From NCBI GenBank assembly GCA_039816045.1, contig JBCBYB010000002.1, forward strand, positions 1-64,000: a stretch of 64,000 nt of DNA. Direction: 5' to 3'. Below the pieces are notes generated by a model, which was not told where the DNA came from, searched no databases, and saw nothing but the letters and a program-made list of their open reading frames with translations. Source of the DNA: Thermohalobaculum sp039816045 (lineage in GTDB: Bacteria > Pseudomonadota > Alphaproteobacteria > Rhodobacterales > Rhodobacteraceae). Both the position numbers and the translations under genes were made by a program. Positions 52,273-61,104 of the stretch are shown in pieces; the stretch's first letter is position 1; the number at the start of each line of letters is the position of its first letter.

Positions 52273-53013
52273 TCAACTCGGGTCGACCAAGCCAAAGCAC
52301 GCACCCGCCGGGTCCGCCAAAACCGCCATGCGGCCGAGCCCCTCGACCGCAGTGTCGGGCACCTGCTGGATGGCCCCAAGGCGACGCGCCCGCTCAAGGT
52401 CGCCTCCGAGCCCGGCCGAACGGAAATAGGGCACCCAGCGGGGCGGGAGGATCTCATAGTCCGGAGCGTGGAAGAACAGCCGAGCGCCGTTCGGCCCCAC
52501 CAGGCGAAAGCCCAGGGCGGTGCGCTCGAACACCAGTCCGAGGACCGCTGCAAAAAACGCGGCAACCGCCTGCGCCTCCGGCCCCCAATAGCCAGCCGCA
52601 AAGGGCTCTCCGGGGGCATCGCTCGGTGGCACTGGCTGGCTCTCTAGACGCATGAGGTTGAATGGCGTGCCCGAGGGATCGCGCCCGTGAACTTCCTGGC
52701 TGTGACCAGGGATTGTGATGATCTCGGGCTGGCACGTCCCTCCGGCGTCCGGGATGCGCGACAGAGCAGCTTCGAGATCGGCGCTCAACCAGAGGTTCCA
52801 CTTAGGCTGTGCAAAGGCACCCATCGCCATGAACTGGTTGCCAAACACGCGCGCGCCGTTCGCGATCAACGGAATGGATCCCCATGGCGGCACATGCAGC
52901 GGCCGCGCCGTCCAGGCGAACAGCGCTTCATAGAAGCGGATGCCCTCGGTCACCCGTTGCGCGTTCAGCTCGAGCCAGATCGGCCGTCCTGGGTCAAAGG
53001 GGCTCGATGCCAT
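52273..53013 (-). CDS. VOC/glyoxalase-family protein (two-domain)
   Basis: A 246-residue protein made of two glyoxalase-like halves (about 8-120 and 130-240): RPIWLELNAQRVTEGIRFYE at the first start, YWGPEAQAVAAFFAAVLGLV at the second, and DPSGTPFNLMR / ADPAGACFGLVDP at the ends. Metal ligands are only partly kept, so it may be a binding protein or a dioxygenase-like enzyme. Downstream of rlmN with 18 bases between. Confidence 0.85.
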   Translation of the reverse strand: MASSPFDPGRPIWLELNAQRVTEGIRFYEALFAWTARPLHVPPWGSIPLIANGARVFGNQFMAMGAFAQPKWNLWLSADLEAALSRIPDAGGTCQPEIITIPGHSQEVHGRDPSGTPFNLMRLESQPVPPSDAPGEPFAAGYWGPEAQAVAAFFAAVLGLVFERTALGFRLVGPNGARLFFHAPDYEILPPRWVPYFRSAGLGGDLERARRLGAIQQVPDTAVEGLGRMAVLADPAGACFGLVDPS

Positions 53014-53031
53014 GCGTTCCGCCTCGGGTGC

Positions 53032-54213
53032 TCAGAGCTGGACACGCTCACGGCGGGCGCGTTCGGTGGCACTCTTGAGCTGGCCGCAGGCGGCGAGGAT
53101 ATCCTCACCCCGAGGCGTGCGCACCGGCGAGGCGTAGCCCGCGCGGTTGACGATCTCGGCAAAGGCCTCGATCCGCCCCCAGTCCGAACGCTCATAGACC
53201 GCCCCGGGCCAAGGGTTGAAGGGGATGAGGTTCACCTTCGCCGGGATCCCTGCGATCAGCTGCACAAGGCGGCGCGCATCCGCATCGCTGTCGTTCACCC
53301 CCTTGAGCATCACGTACTCGAAGGTGATCCGCTCGGCGTTGGAGAGGCGGGGATAGGCGCGGCAGGCGTCCAACAGCTCGGCGATCGGCCATTTCTTGTT
53401 GATCGGGACGAGCTGGTCACGCACCTCGTCGGTCACGGCGTGGAAGGAAATCGCCAGAAGCGTCCCCGCCTCCTCGCCCCAGCGCGGGATCTCGGGCACC
53501 ACGCCGCTGGTCGAGAGGGTGATGCGCCGGCGCGAGAGGCTGATCCCCTCATGGTCCATCGCGATCTGCATGGCGTCGCGGACATTGGTGGGGTTGTAGA
53601 GCGGCTCGCCCATCCCCATCAGCACGACATTGGTGATGCGGCGCTCGTCGGAGGGACGCTGCCCCGGCACCGGCCATTCCTCGAGATCGTCACGCGCGAC
53701 CAGGATCTGACCGACGATCTCCGCCGGCGTCAGGTTGCGCACCAGCTTCTGTGTTCCCGTGTGGCAGAACGAACAGGTGAGCGTGCAACCGACCTGGGAG
53801 GAGATGCAAAGCGTGCCGCGGTCTTCCTCGGGAATATAGACGGCCTCCACCTCATGCCCGCCGGCGATCCGCAGCAGGTATTTCCGCGTTCCGTCCCGAG
53901 AGATCTGCCGCGTCACCACCTCGGGCCGGGTCAGCGCGAACGCCTGAGCGAGATCGGCCCGGAACCCCTTGGAGAGGTTGGTCATCTCGTCGAACGCCGA
54001 GACGCCGCGGGAATACATCCAGGCCCAAAGCTGGCCCGTTCGCATGCGCACCTGGCGCTCGGGCACTCCCATTTCGGTGAGCGCGGCCGCCACCCCCTCG
54101 CGTGTCAGTCCGATCAGGTTCGGACGCGCCTCCGGCTCCCGCCGCGGCAGGGTCGCGAAATCGGGCTGGATCGCCGTCGCTGGCGGCCGGGGGATTGCGG
54201 CACGCTCGGTCAT
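53032..54213 (-). CDS. rlmN: 23S rRNA/tRNA adenine-C2 methyltransferase RlmN
   Basis: A 393-residue radical SAM enzyme that methylates A2503 of 23S rRNA and A37 of some tRNAs. The cluster motif C-x3-C-x2-C is Cys143, Cys147 and Cys150 (GCTLTCSFCHTG). The methyl-carrying C-terminal Cys is in GEDILAACGQL. The start at 54213 (MTERAAIPRP) follows GGAG; the frame is open further upstream but without homology. First gene of a short operon with the VOC and P-loop genes. Confidence 0.94.
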   Translation of the reverse strand: MTERAAIPRPPATAIQPDFATLPRREPEARPNLIGLTREGVAAALTEMGVPERQVRMRTGQLWAWMYSRGVSAFDEMTNLSKGFRADLAQAFALTRPEVVTRQISRDGTRKYLLRIAGGHEVEAVYIPEEDRGTLCISSQVGCTLTCSFCHTGTQKLVRNLTPAEIVGQILVARDDLEEWPVPGQRPSDERRITNVVLMGMGEPLYNPTNVRDAMQIAMDHEGISLSRRRITLSTSGVVPEIPRWGEEAGTLLAISFHAVTDEVRDQLVPINKKWPIAELLDACRAYPRLSNAERITFEYVMLKGVNDSDADARRLVQLIAGIPAKVNLIPFNPWPGAVYERSDWGRIEAFAEIVNRAGYASPVRTPRGEDILAACGQLKSATERARRERVQL

Positions 54214-54370
54214 CTCTGGCTCCTTCGTGGTAGAGCGGACGAGATAGCACAGTGCCGGGCCTGCGGCCATACCGGTGGGCAACAGAGGGGTGCTGCGGTC
54301 TCCCGTCCCCTGGCGTCGGGCCGCGCGGGAGTGTAGGAAAAGGGCCTTCGAAACGAGAGGAACAGCCCCC

Positions 54371-55114
54371 ATGCCCGCGGAGCAAAGCGCCGGAACGGAC
54401 TTCCTGCGCCAGTGGCTCGAGGCGCACCGCGCGCTGTTTTCGGGTGGCGCGGCGCCGCCGCTCTGGGGGCGGGCCGAGGCGCTGTACAAGGCGTGGTCAG
54501 ACGGCGTCGAAGCGATGCTCGGGGCCCATGCCGAGCGCCATCATGGACCAGGGGCGTCTCCCTTCGATCCGGCCGGCTGGATGCGCAGTGAGGGTGCGGG
54601 CGGCATGGCCGATCTGCTCCGTTGGCTCGAAGGACCCGCCTATGCGGATCTGTTTGCCGAGCAACGCCGGGCGATCCGCAGCACCCGGGAGTGGCTGGCC
54701 TGGCTGGCGGCGGCTGAACAGATGAAGGCGGTGCTGGCCCAGGGTTGGCTTGCAGCCTTCGGGCGGTTTGCCGAGCGGATCGGCGCCGTGCCGCCATCCG
54801 AGCCGCTGGGCTGGAGCGCTATCGTCGGCCTCTGGCAAGAGATCGCGGGCGAGGAGATGACCGCGCTCTACCGCACGCCCGCCTACCTCGCCGCCCAGCG
54901 GGATCTTGTGGCCGCCGAGACGGCGTTGCGGCGGGCCTTGCGCGAGCAGGTGGAGGCGGTCACGGCGCTCTTCGGGCTGCCGACGCGCGCGGAACTCGAC
55001 GACGTGCACCGGTCGCTGCACGCATTTCGGAGGGAGATGCGGGGGCTGCGGGCGGCCTCCGGACCGGCGCCGCTGCGCACCGGAGGCCCGCGCCGGACGG
55101 GGCGGCCTCGATGA
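54371..55114 (+). CDS. phaE: Class III poly(3-hydroxyalkanoate) synthase subunit PhaE
   Basis: A 247-residue helical protein that partners PhaC in class III PHA synthases. It shows the PhaE pattern of helical N-terminal half and a C-terminal coiled-coil-like stretch (AAQRDLVAAETALRRALREQ, then VEAVTALFGLPTRAELDDVH, RSLHAFRRE). It is shorter than PhaE of Allochromatium (about 350), with an Arg-rich tail. The stop overlaps the phaC start (ATGA), so the subunits are made together. Confidence 0.87.
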   Translation: MPAEQSAGTDFLRQWLEAHRALFSGGAAPPLWGRAEALYKAWSDGVEAMLGAHAERHHGPGASPFDPAGWMRSEGAGGMADLLRWLEGPAYADLFAEQRRAIRSTREWLAWLAAAEQMKAVLAQGWLAAFGRFAERIGAVPPSEPLGWSAIVGLWQEIAGEEMTALYRTPAYLAAQRDLVAAETALRRALREQVEAVTALFGLPTRAELDDVHRSLHAFRREMRGLRAASGPAPLRTGGPRRTGRPR

Positions 55115-56244
55115 GTGAGGGCGCCGGGCCACGCTCTCCGGTCGGCGACTGGACCGACATCCTGCGCCGCGGCGCGCGGGTGAGCGCTGCGATGATGGCC
55201 CATTCGGGACCGCAAGCCGCCATCGCCACCACGCCGAAACACGAGGTTTGGCGCGACGGCAAGGTTTCGCTACACCGCTACGGCGCGCCTGGAGCGGAGC
55301 CGGGACCACTCGGGCCGATGCTCATCCTGCAGGGGCTCTTCGGACGCCAGACCATCACCGATCTTGAGCCTGAGCGCTCGCTGGTCCGGCGGTTGCTCGA
55401 AGCGGGCACGGATCTCTGGGTGATCGACTGGGGCAATCCGACCCGGGCGGACCGGTTCCTCGATATGGCGGATTATGCGCTCTATTGGCTGGGGGATGCG
55501 CTCGACCGGGTCATCGCCGAAACCGGACGGCCCGTTGCGCTGATGGGGATCTGCCAGGGGGGCGTCTTTGCGCTCTCCCATGCGGCCCTTGCTCCGGAGC
55601 GGGTCGCGGGCCTGGCCCTCGCAGTCACGCCGGTCGACTTCCATGCGGACACGGGCGAGGAACATCCCGAGCGCGGTTTTCTGAACCTTTGGGCGCGCAA
55701 TCTTCCGGCCGAAACGGTGGATGCCTTTCTCGACGAACACGGCCTCGTGCCCGGCGCGATGACGGGGGCGGTGTTCCAAAGCCTCTCTCCGCTGAAGAAC
55801 GCGGCCAAATACGGCACCGATCTGCTGGGGATGGCGGACGACCCGGCAGCGCTTGCGACATTCATGCGGATGGAAACCTGGCTTGCCGACCGCCCCGACC
55901 ACCCCGCGGCCGCCGCGCGGCAATGGCTCGTCGAGCTCTATGGGGAGAACCGCTTGGTTCAGGGGGAATTCGCACTGGACGGCCGCAGGGTCGATCTTGG
56001 CGCGATCACGTGCCCGATCCTCAACATCGTCGCCGAGCAGGATCACATCGTGCCACCGCCTTGCGCGCGCACGCTCGCCGGGCGCACCAACAGCACAGCC
56101 TATCGCCTGCTGGACGTGCCGACGGGGCATATCGGCGTTTTCGTCAGTGAGAAGGCGCGGGATATCGTGGCGCCGGCCATCGCGGACTGGCTGGCAACCG
56201 AGATCGGATCCCGCGAGACGGACGCCTCCGCCCTGCGGCGTTGA
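55111..56244 (+). CDS. phaC: Class III poly(3-hydroxyalkanoate) synthase subunit PhaC
   Basis: A 377-residue alpha/beta-hydrolase-fold polymerase that joins 3-hydroxyacyl-CoA units into PHA on granules. The lipase-like box GICQGG gives nucleophile Cys148, with Asp311 (EQDHIVP) and His340 (PTGHIGVF) completing the triad; the A. vinosum enzyme has nearly the same numbering. The short length (355-380, against about 590 for class I) and the phaE partner identify class III. The start at 55111 is coupled to phaE. Confidence 0.94.
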   Translation: MSEGAGPRSPVGDWTDILRRGARVSAAMMAHSGPQAAIATTPKHEVWRDGKVSLHRYGAPGAEPGPLGPMLILQGLFGRQTITDLEPERSLVRRLLEAGTDLWVIDWGNPTRADRFLDMADYALYWLGDALDRVIAETGRPVALMGICQGGVFALSHAALAPERVAGLALAVTPVDFHADTGEEHPERGFLNLWARNLPAETVDAFLDEHGLVPGAMTGAVFQSLSPLKNAAKYGTDLLGMADDPAALATFMRMETWLADRPDHPAAAARQWLVELYGENRLVQGEFALDGRRVDLGAITCPILNIVAEQDHIVPPPCARTLAGRTNSTAYRLLDVPTGHIGVFVSEKARDIVAPAIADWLATEIGSRETDASALRR

Positions 56245-56358
56245 TCTCCTTTGCCCATGGCCAAGTGCTCGCCAGAGCGTTATCAAAGTGTCGTTGAGCG
56301 CTTGCGCCCCTATATGCTCCTATGGGCGGATTCGGGGTGGTCCGCCGCTATAGGGAGA

Positions 56359-58152
56359 ATGGTCTTGATCAGGTTCCAGCTTCGCCGCCAGGGTTCAGCC
56401 GCACCCGTGCTTGCCGCAGCGGCGCTGAGCGCGTCGCTCGCCATCGGAGCGGCGGTCCCGGTGTCGGCGCAAGGCATCGCGGGGCCTTATCTCGCCGCGG
56501 AACACGCCGCGCGCCTGAGCGATGTGGAGACCGCGGCCAGTCGGTATGCCGAAGCGCTGGCCCGCCAGCCCGACAACGCCTCGCTGATCGACCGGGCGCT
56601 GATCCATCATCTCGGCGCCGACCGGATCCCGCAGGCGATCGCGCTCGCCCGCCGTCTGGAAGCAATCCAGCCGGGACGGCACTTGGCGGCCCTCACCATC
56701 GCTGTGGACGCGCTGGTCCGCGACGATGCCGATGCGGCTTTGAACGCGATTGACAGCGAAGAGGATGAGCAGGGCAGCTTCGTCACGGGGTTGCTGCGCG
56801 CCTGGATGGCCTTTGCCAAGGGCGATCTCGCCGAAGCCCGCACGATTCTCGGCGATATCGAGGAGGGCGGCAGCGGTGGCGCCGCCGGCCGCTACCTCGC
56901 CGCCTATCATCTGGGGCTGATGGCCATCGCCGAGGGGGACGACGCGGCCGCGATTGCGCCGCTCGAACGGGCCGGAGAGGCCCTGAACTCTCCGACCCGG
57001 CGCCTCAGCTTGGCGCTGGCCGGTGCGCAATCTCGCCTCGGCGATATGGAGGCCGCCAAAGCCGCCCTGGACGCCCGGCTCGACCGCAGCCTCGGCGATG
57101 CCCGGCTCGAAGCGGCCGCAGCCCGGATCGCTACTGGTCAGGCGCTTTCTCCCATGGTGCGAAACGCGGCTGACGGCGCATCGGAGGCGCTCTACGGCCT
57201 TTCGCGCTATCTCGTGCGCGGCAACACCGAGCTGGTCGGCCTCTCCTACTCCCGCCTGGCTGCGCATCTGCGCCCGGACCATGTGGACGCGATCCTGCTG
57301 GCGGCGGAGTTTCTTGCTCAGAAGGAGCGTCATGCGCTCGCCATACGGGCCTATGACGCGGTGCCGGTGGGGGCGCCCGAAGCACTCGATGCCCGCGTCG
57401 GTCGGGCCAGCGCACTCGAAGGCATGGACGACCTCGACACCGCCGAAGAGACGCTGCGCGCGGCCGTGGCACGCTGGCCGAATGAGATCGAAGCACACCG
57501 CGCGCTCGGAGACCTGCTGCGCCGCTCCAGCAGCTTCGAGGCGGCAGCCGAGGCCTATGACGGCGCGGTCGCCCTGGTCAGCACGCCTGAAAACCGACAC
57601 TGGCCGCTGTTTTACCAGCGGGGCATCGCGCTGGAGCGCTCCAAGCAGTGGCCGCGCGCCGAGGCAGACTTCCAGATGGCCCTCGACCTCGAGCCCGATC
57701 AGCCGCTGGTGCTGAACTATCTCGGGTATTCCTGGGTCGAGATGGGGATCAACCTCGCCAAAGCGCAGGCGATGATCGAGAAAGCCGTCGAGCAACGCCC
57801 GGAGGACGGCTACATCGTCGACAGCCTGGGCTGGGTTCTCTACCGGCTCGGCGATTTCGCGGGGGCTGTCGAGCATCTCGGCCGCGCGGTGGAGTTGCGC
57901 CCCGTGGACCCGGTGATCAACGACCACTATGGCGATGCGCTCTGGATGGTTGGCCGCAAGGTCGAGGCGGAGTTTCAGTGGCGCCGCGCCCTGTCCTTCG
58001 AGCCCGATGAAGAGGACGTGATCGAGCGTATCCGCCGCAAACTGGATGTCGGCCTGGATGTGGTCATGGCCGAAGAGGAGGCCGCCGGCACCCCTGCGAT
58101 CATCGGTCAGACCGAACCTGCTCCGGACAACACCAAGAATGACGGTGGCTGA
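56359..58152 (+). CDS. Tetratricopeptide-repeat protein, exported
   Basis: A 597-residue protein with an N-terminal signal-like segment (VLAAAALSASLAIGAAVPVSAQ) and about ten TPR-like helical pairs. Clear ones include WPLFYQRGIALERSKQWPRA, ADFQMALDLEPDQPLVLNYL, GYIVDSLGWVLYRLGDFAGA and VINDHYGDALWMVGRKVEAE. It probably acts as a periplasmic scaffold. Start options are ATG 56359, very close to AGGGAG, and TTG 56365 at better spacing. It overlaps ispE by 14 bases, a neighbourhood kept in alphaproteobacteria. Confidence 0.9.
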   Translation: MVLIRFQLRRQGSAAPVLAAAALSASLAIGAAVPVSAQGIAGPYLAAEHAARLSDVETAASRYAEALARQPDNASLIDRALIHHLGADRIPQAIALARRLEAIQPGRHLAALTIAVDALVRDDADAALNAIDSEEDEQGSFVTGLLRAWMAFAKGDLAEARTILGDIEEGGSGGAAGRYLAAYHLGLMAIAEGDDAAAIAPLERAGEALNSPTRRLSLALAGAQSRLGDMEAAKAALDARLDRSLGDARLEAAAARIATGQALSPMVRNAADGASEALYGLSRYLVRGNTELVGLSYSRLAAHLRPDHVDAILLAAEFLAQKERHALAIRAYDAVPVGAPEALDARVGRASALEGMDDLDTAEETLRAAVARWPNEIEAHRALGDLLRRSSSFEAAAEAYDGAVALVSTPENRHWPLFYQRGIALERSKQWPRAEADFQMALDLEPDQPLVLNYLGYSWVEMGINLAKAQAMIEKAVEQRPEDGYIVDSLGWVLYRLGDFAGAVEHLGRAVELRPVDPVINDHYGDALWMVGRKVEAEFQWRRALSFEPDEEDVIERIRRKLDVGLDVVMAEEEAAGTPAIIGQTEPAPDNTKNDGG

Positions 58153-59017
58153 GGCAGCGCCGACGCAGGAGTTCGCGCCGGCCAAGCTGAACCTCTTCCT
58201 GCATCTCCGCGGGCGCAGGGCCGATGGCTATCATCTGCTCGAGAGCTTGGCGGTGTTCCCACGGCTTGGCGATGTCGTGTCGGTCGAGGACGGACCGGGG
58301 CTGTCGCTGACTGTCGGTGGACCTTTCGGAGACATGCTGCCGAGCGACGGCGACAATCTGGTGCTGCGGGCGGCGGAGGCTTTGGCCCGCGCGGCGGGGC
58401 GCCCGGCCCGCGCGGCCCTGCACCTGGAGAAGACTTTGCCCGTAGCCTCGGGCATCGGTGGCGGCTCGGCCGATGCGGCGGCCTGTCTGCGTCTGCTCGC
58501 GCGCCGTTGGGGCTGCCCTGTCCCGCCCGATGCGGCCCTCGCCTTGGGTGCGGATGTGCCGGTTTGTCTCTCGGACCAGGCGCAGATGATGGCCGGGATC
58601 GGCGAGATGCTGACCCCTGGCCCGGCGCTCCCACCCTTTTGGGTGGTGCTCGTGAACCCGCTTGTCACGGTGTCGACCGGGGCTGTCTTCCAGGCGGTCG
58701 AGCAGCGGGACTGCCCGCCTGGCCCGCCTGCCCCGGACAGCGGTTTCCGAGAGTTCACGGCGCTTACGGAGTGGCTCGCACAGCAGCGCAACGATCTGGA
58801 GCAAGCGGCCATCCGGTGTTGCCCACCGGTGGGCGACGTCCTGGACGCGCTAAGCCAAGCCCCCCTGGCCCGCATGTCCGGCTCCGGGGGCACCTGTTTT
58901 TCCCTTTGGCCCACCGAAGCGGAAGCCTTGGCCGCAGCAGATGGACTCCGCCTCGCCCGACCCGGCTGGTGGGTCGCGGCAGCGCCCGTACCAGAGCGTC
59001 GCCTGGCTGCCGTCTAG
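58139..59017 (+). CDS. ispE: 4-diphosphocytidyl-2-C-methyl-D-erythritol kinase IspE
   Basis: A 292-residue GHMP kinase of the non-mevalonate isoprenoid pathway, phosphorylating the 2-hydroxyl of CDP-ME with ATP. Motifs: PAKLNLFLHLRGRRADGYHLL at the N-terminus, the ATP loop PVASGIGGGSADAAACLRLL and the C-terminal MSGSGGTCFSL. The start ATG at 58139 lies inside the TPR gene's end. Convergent with the polyprenyl synthase gene, only 3 bases apart. Confidence 0.94.
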   Translation: MTVAEAAPTQEFAPAKLNLFLHLRGRRADGYHLLESLAVFPRLGDVVSVEDGPGLSLTVGGPFGDMLPSDGDNLVLRAAEALARAAGRPARAALHLEKTLPVASGIGGGSADAAACLRLLARRWGCPVPPDAALALGADVPVCLSDQAQMMAGIGEMLTPGPALPPFWVVLVNPLVTVSTGAVFQAVEQRDCPPGPPAPDSGFREFTALTEWLAQQRNDLEQAAIRCCPPVGDVLDALSQAPLARMSGSGGTCFSLWPTEAEALAAADGLRLARPGWWVAAAPVPERRLAAV

Positions 59018-59020
59018 GGC

Positions 59021-60037
59021 CTAGCTCAGCCGGTCCGTCACGAAATGGGCGATGTCGCTCAGCGCCGCGCGCATCTCACCCTCAGGGAACAGCTCGAGCG
59101 CTGTCACCGCCGCCGCCCCGTGCGCACGGGCTGCCGCGAGTGTGTCGGCCAGCGCGTCGGTCTCGGCCAAACGCGTCATCGCCTCCTCGAGATCGCCGTC
59201 CCGTTGATCTCCCTTGGCGACCGTCCGCTCCCAGAACGCCCGCGCTGCCGCATCGCCGCGCGCGACGGCGAGGATCACCGGCAGCGTCACCTTGCCTTCG
59301 CGGAAGTCGTCGCCCGTGTTCTTGCCGAGCGCGGCGGAGGTCCCGCCATAATCCAGCAGATCGTCGGCGAGCTGAAACGCCATCCCCAGCCCATCACCAT
59401 AAGCCTTCAGCGCCTGCACCCGAGCCTCGTCAACGGCGGAGATCACGCCTCCCACCTCGGTTGCGGCCGCGAACAGCGCCGCCGTCTTGCCCCGGATCAC
59501 CCGGTCATAGCGCTCCCGCGTCGTGGAGAGGTCCCGCGCCGTCGTCAGTTGCAGCACCTCGCCCTCGGCGATCACCGCCGCCGCATTGGACAGGATCCCG
59601 AGCACCCGAACCGAGCCGGTCTCGACCATCAGCTGGAACGCGCGGGCGAAGAGATAATCGCCTACCAGCACGCTCGACTTGTTGTCCCACAGGATGTTGG
59701 CCGAGGCCCGTCCGCGGCGCTTCTCGCTCTCATCGACCACGTCATCGTGCAGCAGCGTCGCTGTGTGGATGAACTCCACCACCGCGGCCAGCCGCACGTG
59801 ATCGTCGCCCTCGTACCCACAGAGCTGCGCCGCGGCCAAGGTCAGGATCGGACGCAGCCGTTTGCCGCCTGCCTCGATCAGATGCGCCGAGATCGCCGGG
59901 ATGCGCGGCGCGTGCTCCGAGGCCATCCGCTCACGGATCAGCGCATTGACCGCGGCCATATCTCCAGAGACCAGCCCTTGGAGGCGCTCGAAGGGCGCGG
60001 TCGCATCGGCGGGCGGGGCGGGCTGGGCAACGGTCAT
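59021..60037 (-). CDS. Polyprenyl (octaprenyl/decaprenyl) diphosphate synthase
   Basis: A 338-residue trans-prenyltransferase that makes the quinone side chain from FPP and IPP. The first Asp-rich motif is LLHDDVVDESEKRRG, the second LADDLLDYGG, with GGKRLRP near residue 60. Length and the small residues before the first motif fit the long-chain (IspB/DdsA) group. Start at 60037 with CCGGAGA 6 bases before; the open frame extends further upstream without homology. ispE on the opposite strand supplies the same pathway. Confidence 0.92.
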   Translation of the reverse strand: MTVAQPAPPADATAPFERLQGLVSGDMAAVNALIRERMASEHAPRIPAISAHLIEAGGKRLRPILTLAAAQLCGYEGDDHVRLAAVVEFIHTATLLHDDVVDESEKRRGRASANILWDNKSSVLVGDYLFARAFQLMVETGSVRVLGILSNAAAVIAEGEVLQLTTARDLSTTRERYDRVIRGKTAALFAAATEVGGVISAVDEARVQALKAYGDGLGMAFQLADDLLDYGGTSAALGKNTGDDFREGKVTLPVILAVARGDAAARAFWERTVAKGDQRDGDLEEAMTRLAETDALADTLAAARAHGAAAVTALELFPEGEMRAALSDIAHFVTDRLS

Positions 60038-60112
60038 GCGGTCTCCGGTTCTGGCGCTGGGCGGCGGCGTCCCGTCTCGACGGCGGGCGCTGTGCACGCT
60101 AAGGCTCAGGAT

Positions 60113-60346
60113 ATGATGCGGGAGTTGCTGAGAACCACCGACCCAACCCTTGTGCCCTTCGCGCAGGCCCTGCTGTCGAGCGAGGATATAGAGTGCGTCC
60201 TGTTCGACGTAAACATGAGCGTCCTCGAGGGCTCCCTGGGCATCTTGCCGCGCCGGGTGATGGTGGCGGAGCCCGATCTCTTCCGGGCACGGGCGATTCT
60301 GCGCGACAACGGGATCGAGCCCTATGCCGGCGAGGATTGGGGATGA
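60113..60346 (+). CDS. DUF2007 domain protein (putative signal-transducing)
   Basis: A 77-residue protein of the DUF2007 family (MRELLRTTDPTLVPFAQALL, then SSEDIECVLFD, RVMVAEPDLFRARAILRD). Start codons ATG-ATG at 60113 and 60116 follow AGGAT. It is divergent from the polyprenyl synthase and coupled to the methyltransferase by an ATGA overlap, the same pairing seen across alphaproteobacteria. Function unknown; the fold resembles GlnB-like ferredoxin folds. Confidence 0.88.
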   Translation: MMRELLRTTDPTLVPFAQALLSSEDIECVLFDVNMSVLEGSLGILPRRVMVAEPDLFRARAILRDNGIEPYAGEDWG

Positions 60347-61095
60347 CCGATCTGGCTGCCATTCGGGAGGATGCCCTGCTTGGCGGCAAGGTGCGGCTTC
60401 TGCAGCCGCTGGCTGGGTATCGAGCGGCGACGGACCCGGTGCTCTTGGCGGCGGCTGTGCCCGCGGAACCCGGAGAACGCGTCCTCGATCTCGGCTGTGG
60501 GGCGGGCGCTGCGATGTACTGTCTCGCGGCGCGGATCGGCAGGGTGCATCTCTCAGGGCTCGAACGCGAGGCGACTTATCTCGATCTCGCGCAGCGCAAT
60601 GCCGACCTGAACGGCAGGCGCGCGGAGCTCCATCTCGGCTGCGTCTCTCGGGCGCCGCTGGCGCTCCGCCAGCAGAGCTTCGACCATGTGATCGCCAACC
60701 CGCCGTATCACGCGCCGACGGATCTCGGCTCGGTGGTGCAGCTGCGCGACCGGGCCCATCGCGAAGAGGTGCCGCTCGGCGCTTGGATCGCCACGGCACT
60801 GGCGCGTTTGCTCCCACGCGGCCGGCTCACGCTGATCCATCGTGCCGAGCGCCTCGGTGAGATCCTCGGCCACCTCACAGATCGCGCCGGGGACATTGCC
60901 GTCAAACCGCTCGCCGCCCGTGAAGGACGGGATGCCAAGCGCGTCATCGTCACGGCCCGCAAGGGCACCCGCGGCCCGCTGCGCCTCACCGCGCCATTCA
61001 TCCTGCACGACGGCCCCGCCCATCTCGCGGATGCCGAGGACTTCACCGCCGAGGCGCGCGCAATCCTGCGGGACGGCGCGCCCTTACAGATCTGA
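60343..61095 (+). CDS. tRNA1(Val) A37 N6-methyltransferase-like protein (TrmN6)
   Basis: A 250-residue SAM-dependent methyltransferase. SAM motif VLDLGCGAGAAMYCLAARIG (about 50) and the N6-adenine catalytic motif NPPYH (in VIANPPYHAPTD, about 120) are visible. It resembles E. coli TrmN6/YfiC (245 residues), which methylates A37 of tRNA-Val. Substrate is inferred from family; other small N6-methyltransferases look alike. Followed by the M20 gene after 9 bases. Confidence 0.87.
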   Translation: MTDLAAIREDALLGGKVRLLQPLAGYRAATDPVLLAAAVPAEPGERVLDLGCGAGAAMYCLAARIGRVHLSGLEREATYLDLAQRNADLNGRRAELHLGCVSRAPLALRQQSFDHVIANPPYHAPTDLGSVVQLRDRAHREEVPLGAWIATALARLLPRGRLTLIHRAERLGEILGHLTDRAGDIAVKPLAAREGRDAKRVIVTARKGTRGPLRLTAPFILHDGPAHLADAEDFTAEARAILRDGAPLQI

Positions 61096-61104
61096 GGAGC
61101 CGCC

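Noticed and set aside
50511..54336. Long plus-strand open frames opposite the metallopeptidase, P-loop, VOC and rlmN genes
   Set aside because: Antisense to strongly recognisable proteins; composition is His/Arg/Pro-rich without motifs.
56395..58185. Open 596-codon minus-strand frame across the TPR gene
   Set aside because: Shadow of a GC-rich coding gene; the plus strand has TPR periodicity and a signal peptide.
60038..60817. Upstream extension of the polyprenyl synthase frame
   Set aside because: The extension has no homology and overlaps the DUF2007 and methyltransferase genes; a good ribosome binding site precedes the ATG at 60037.
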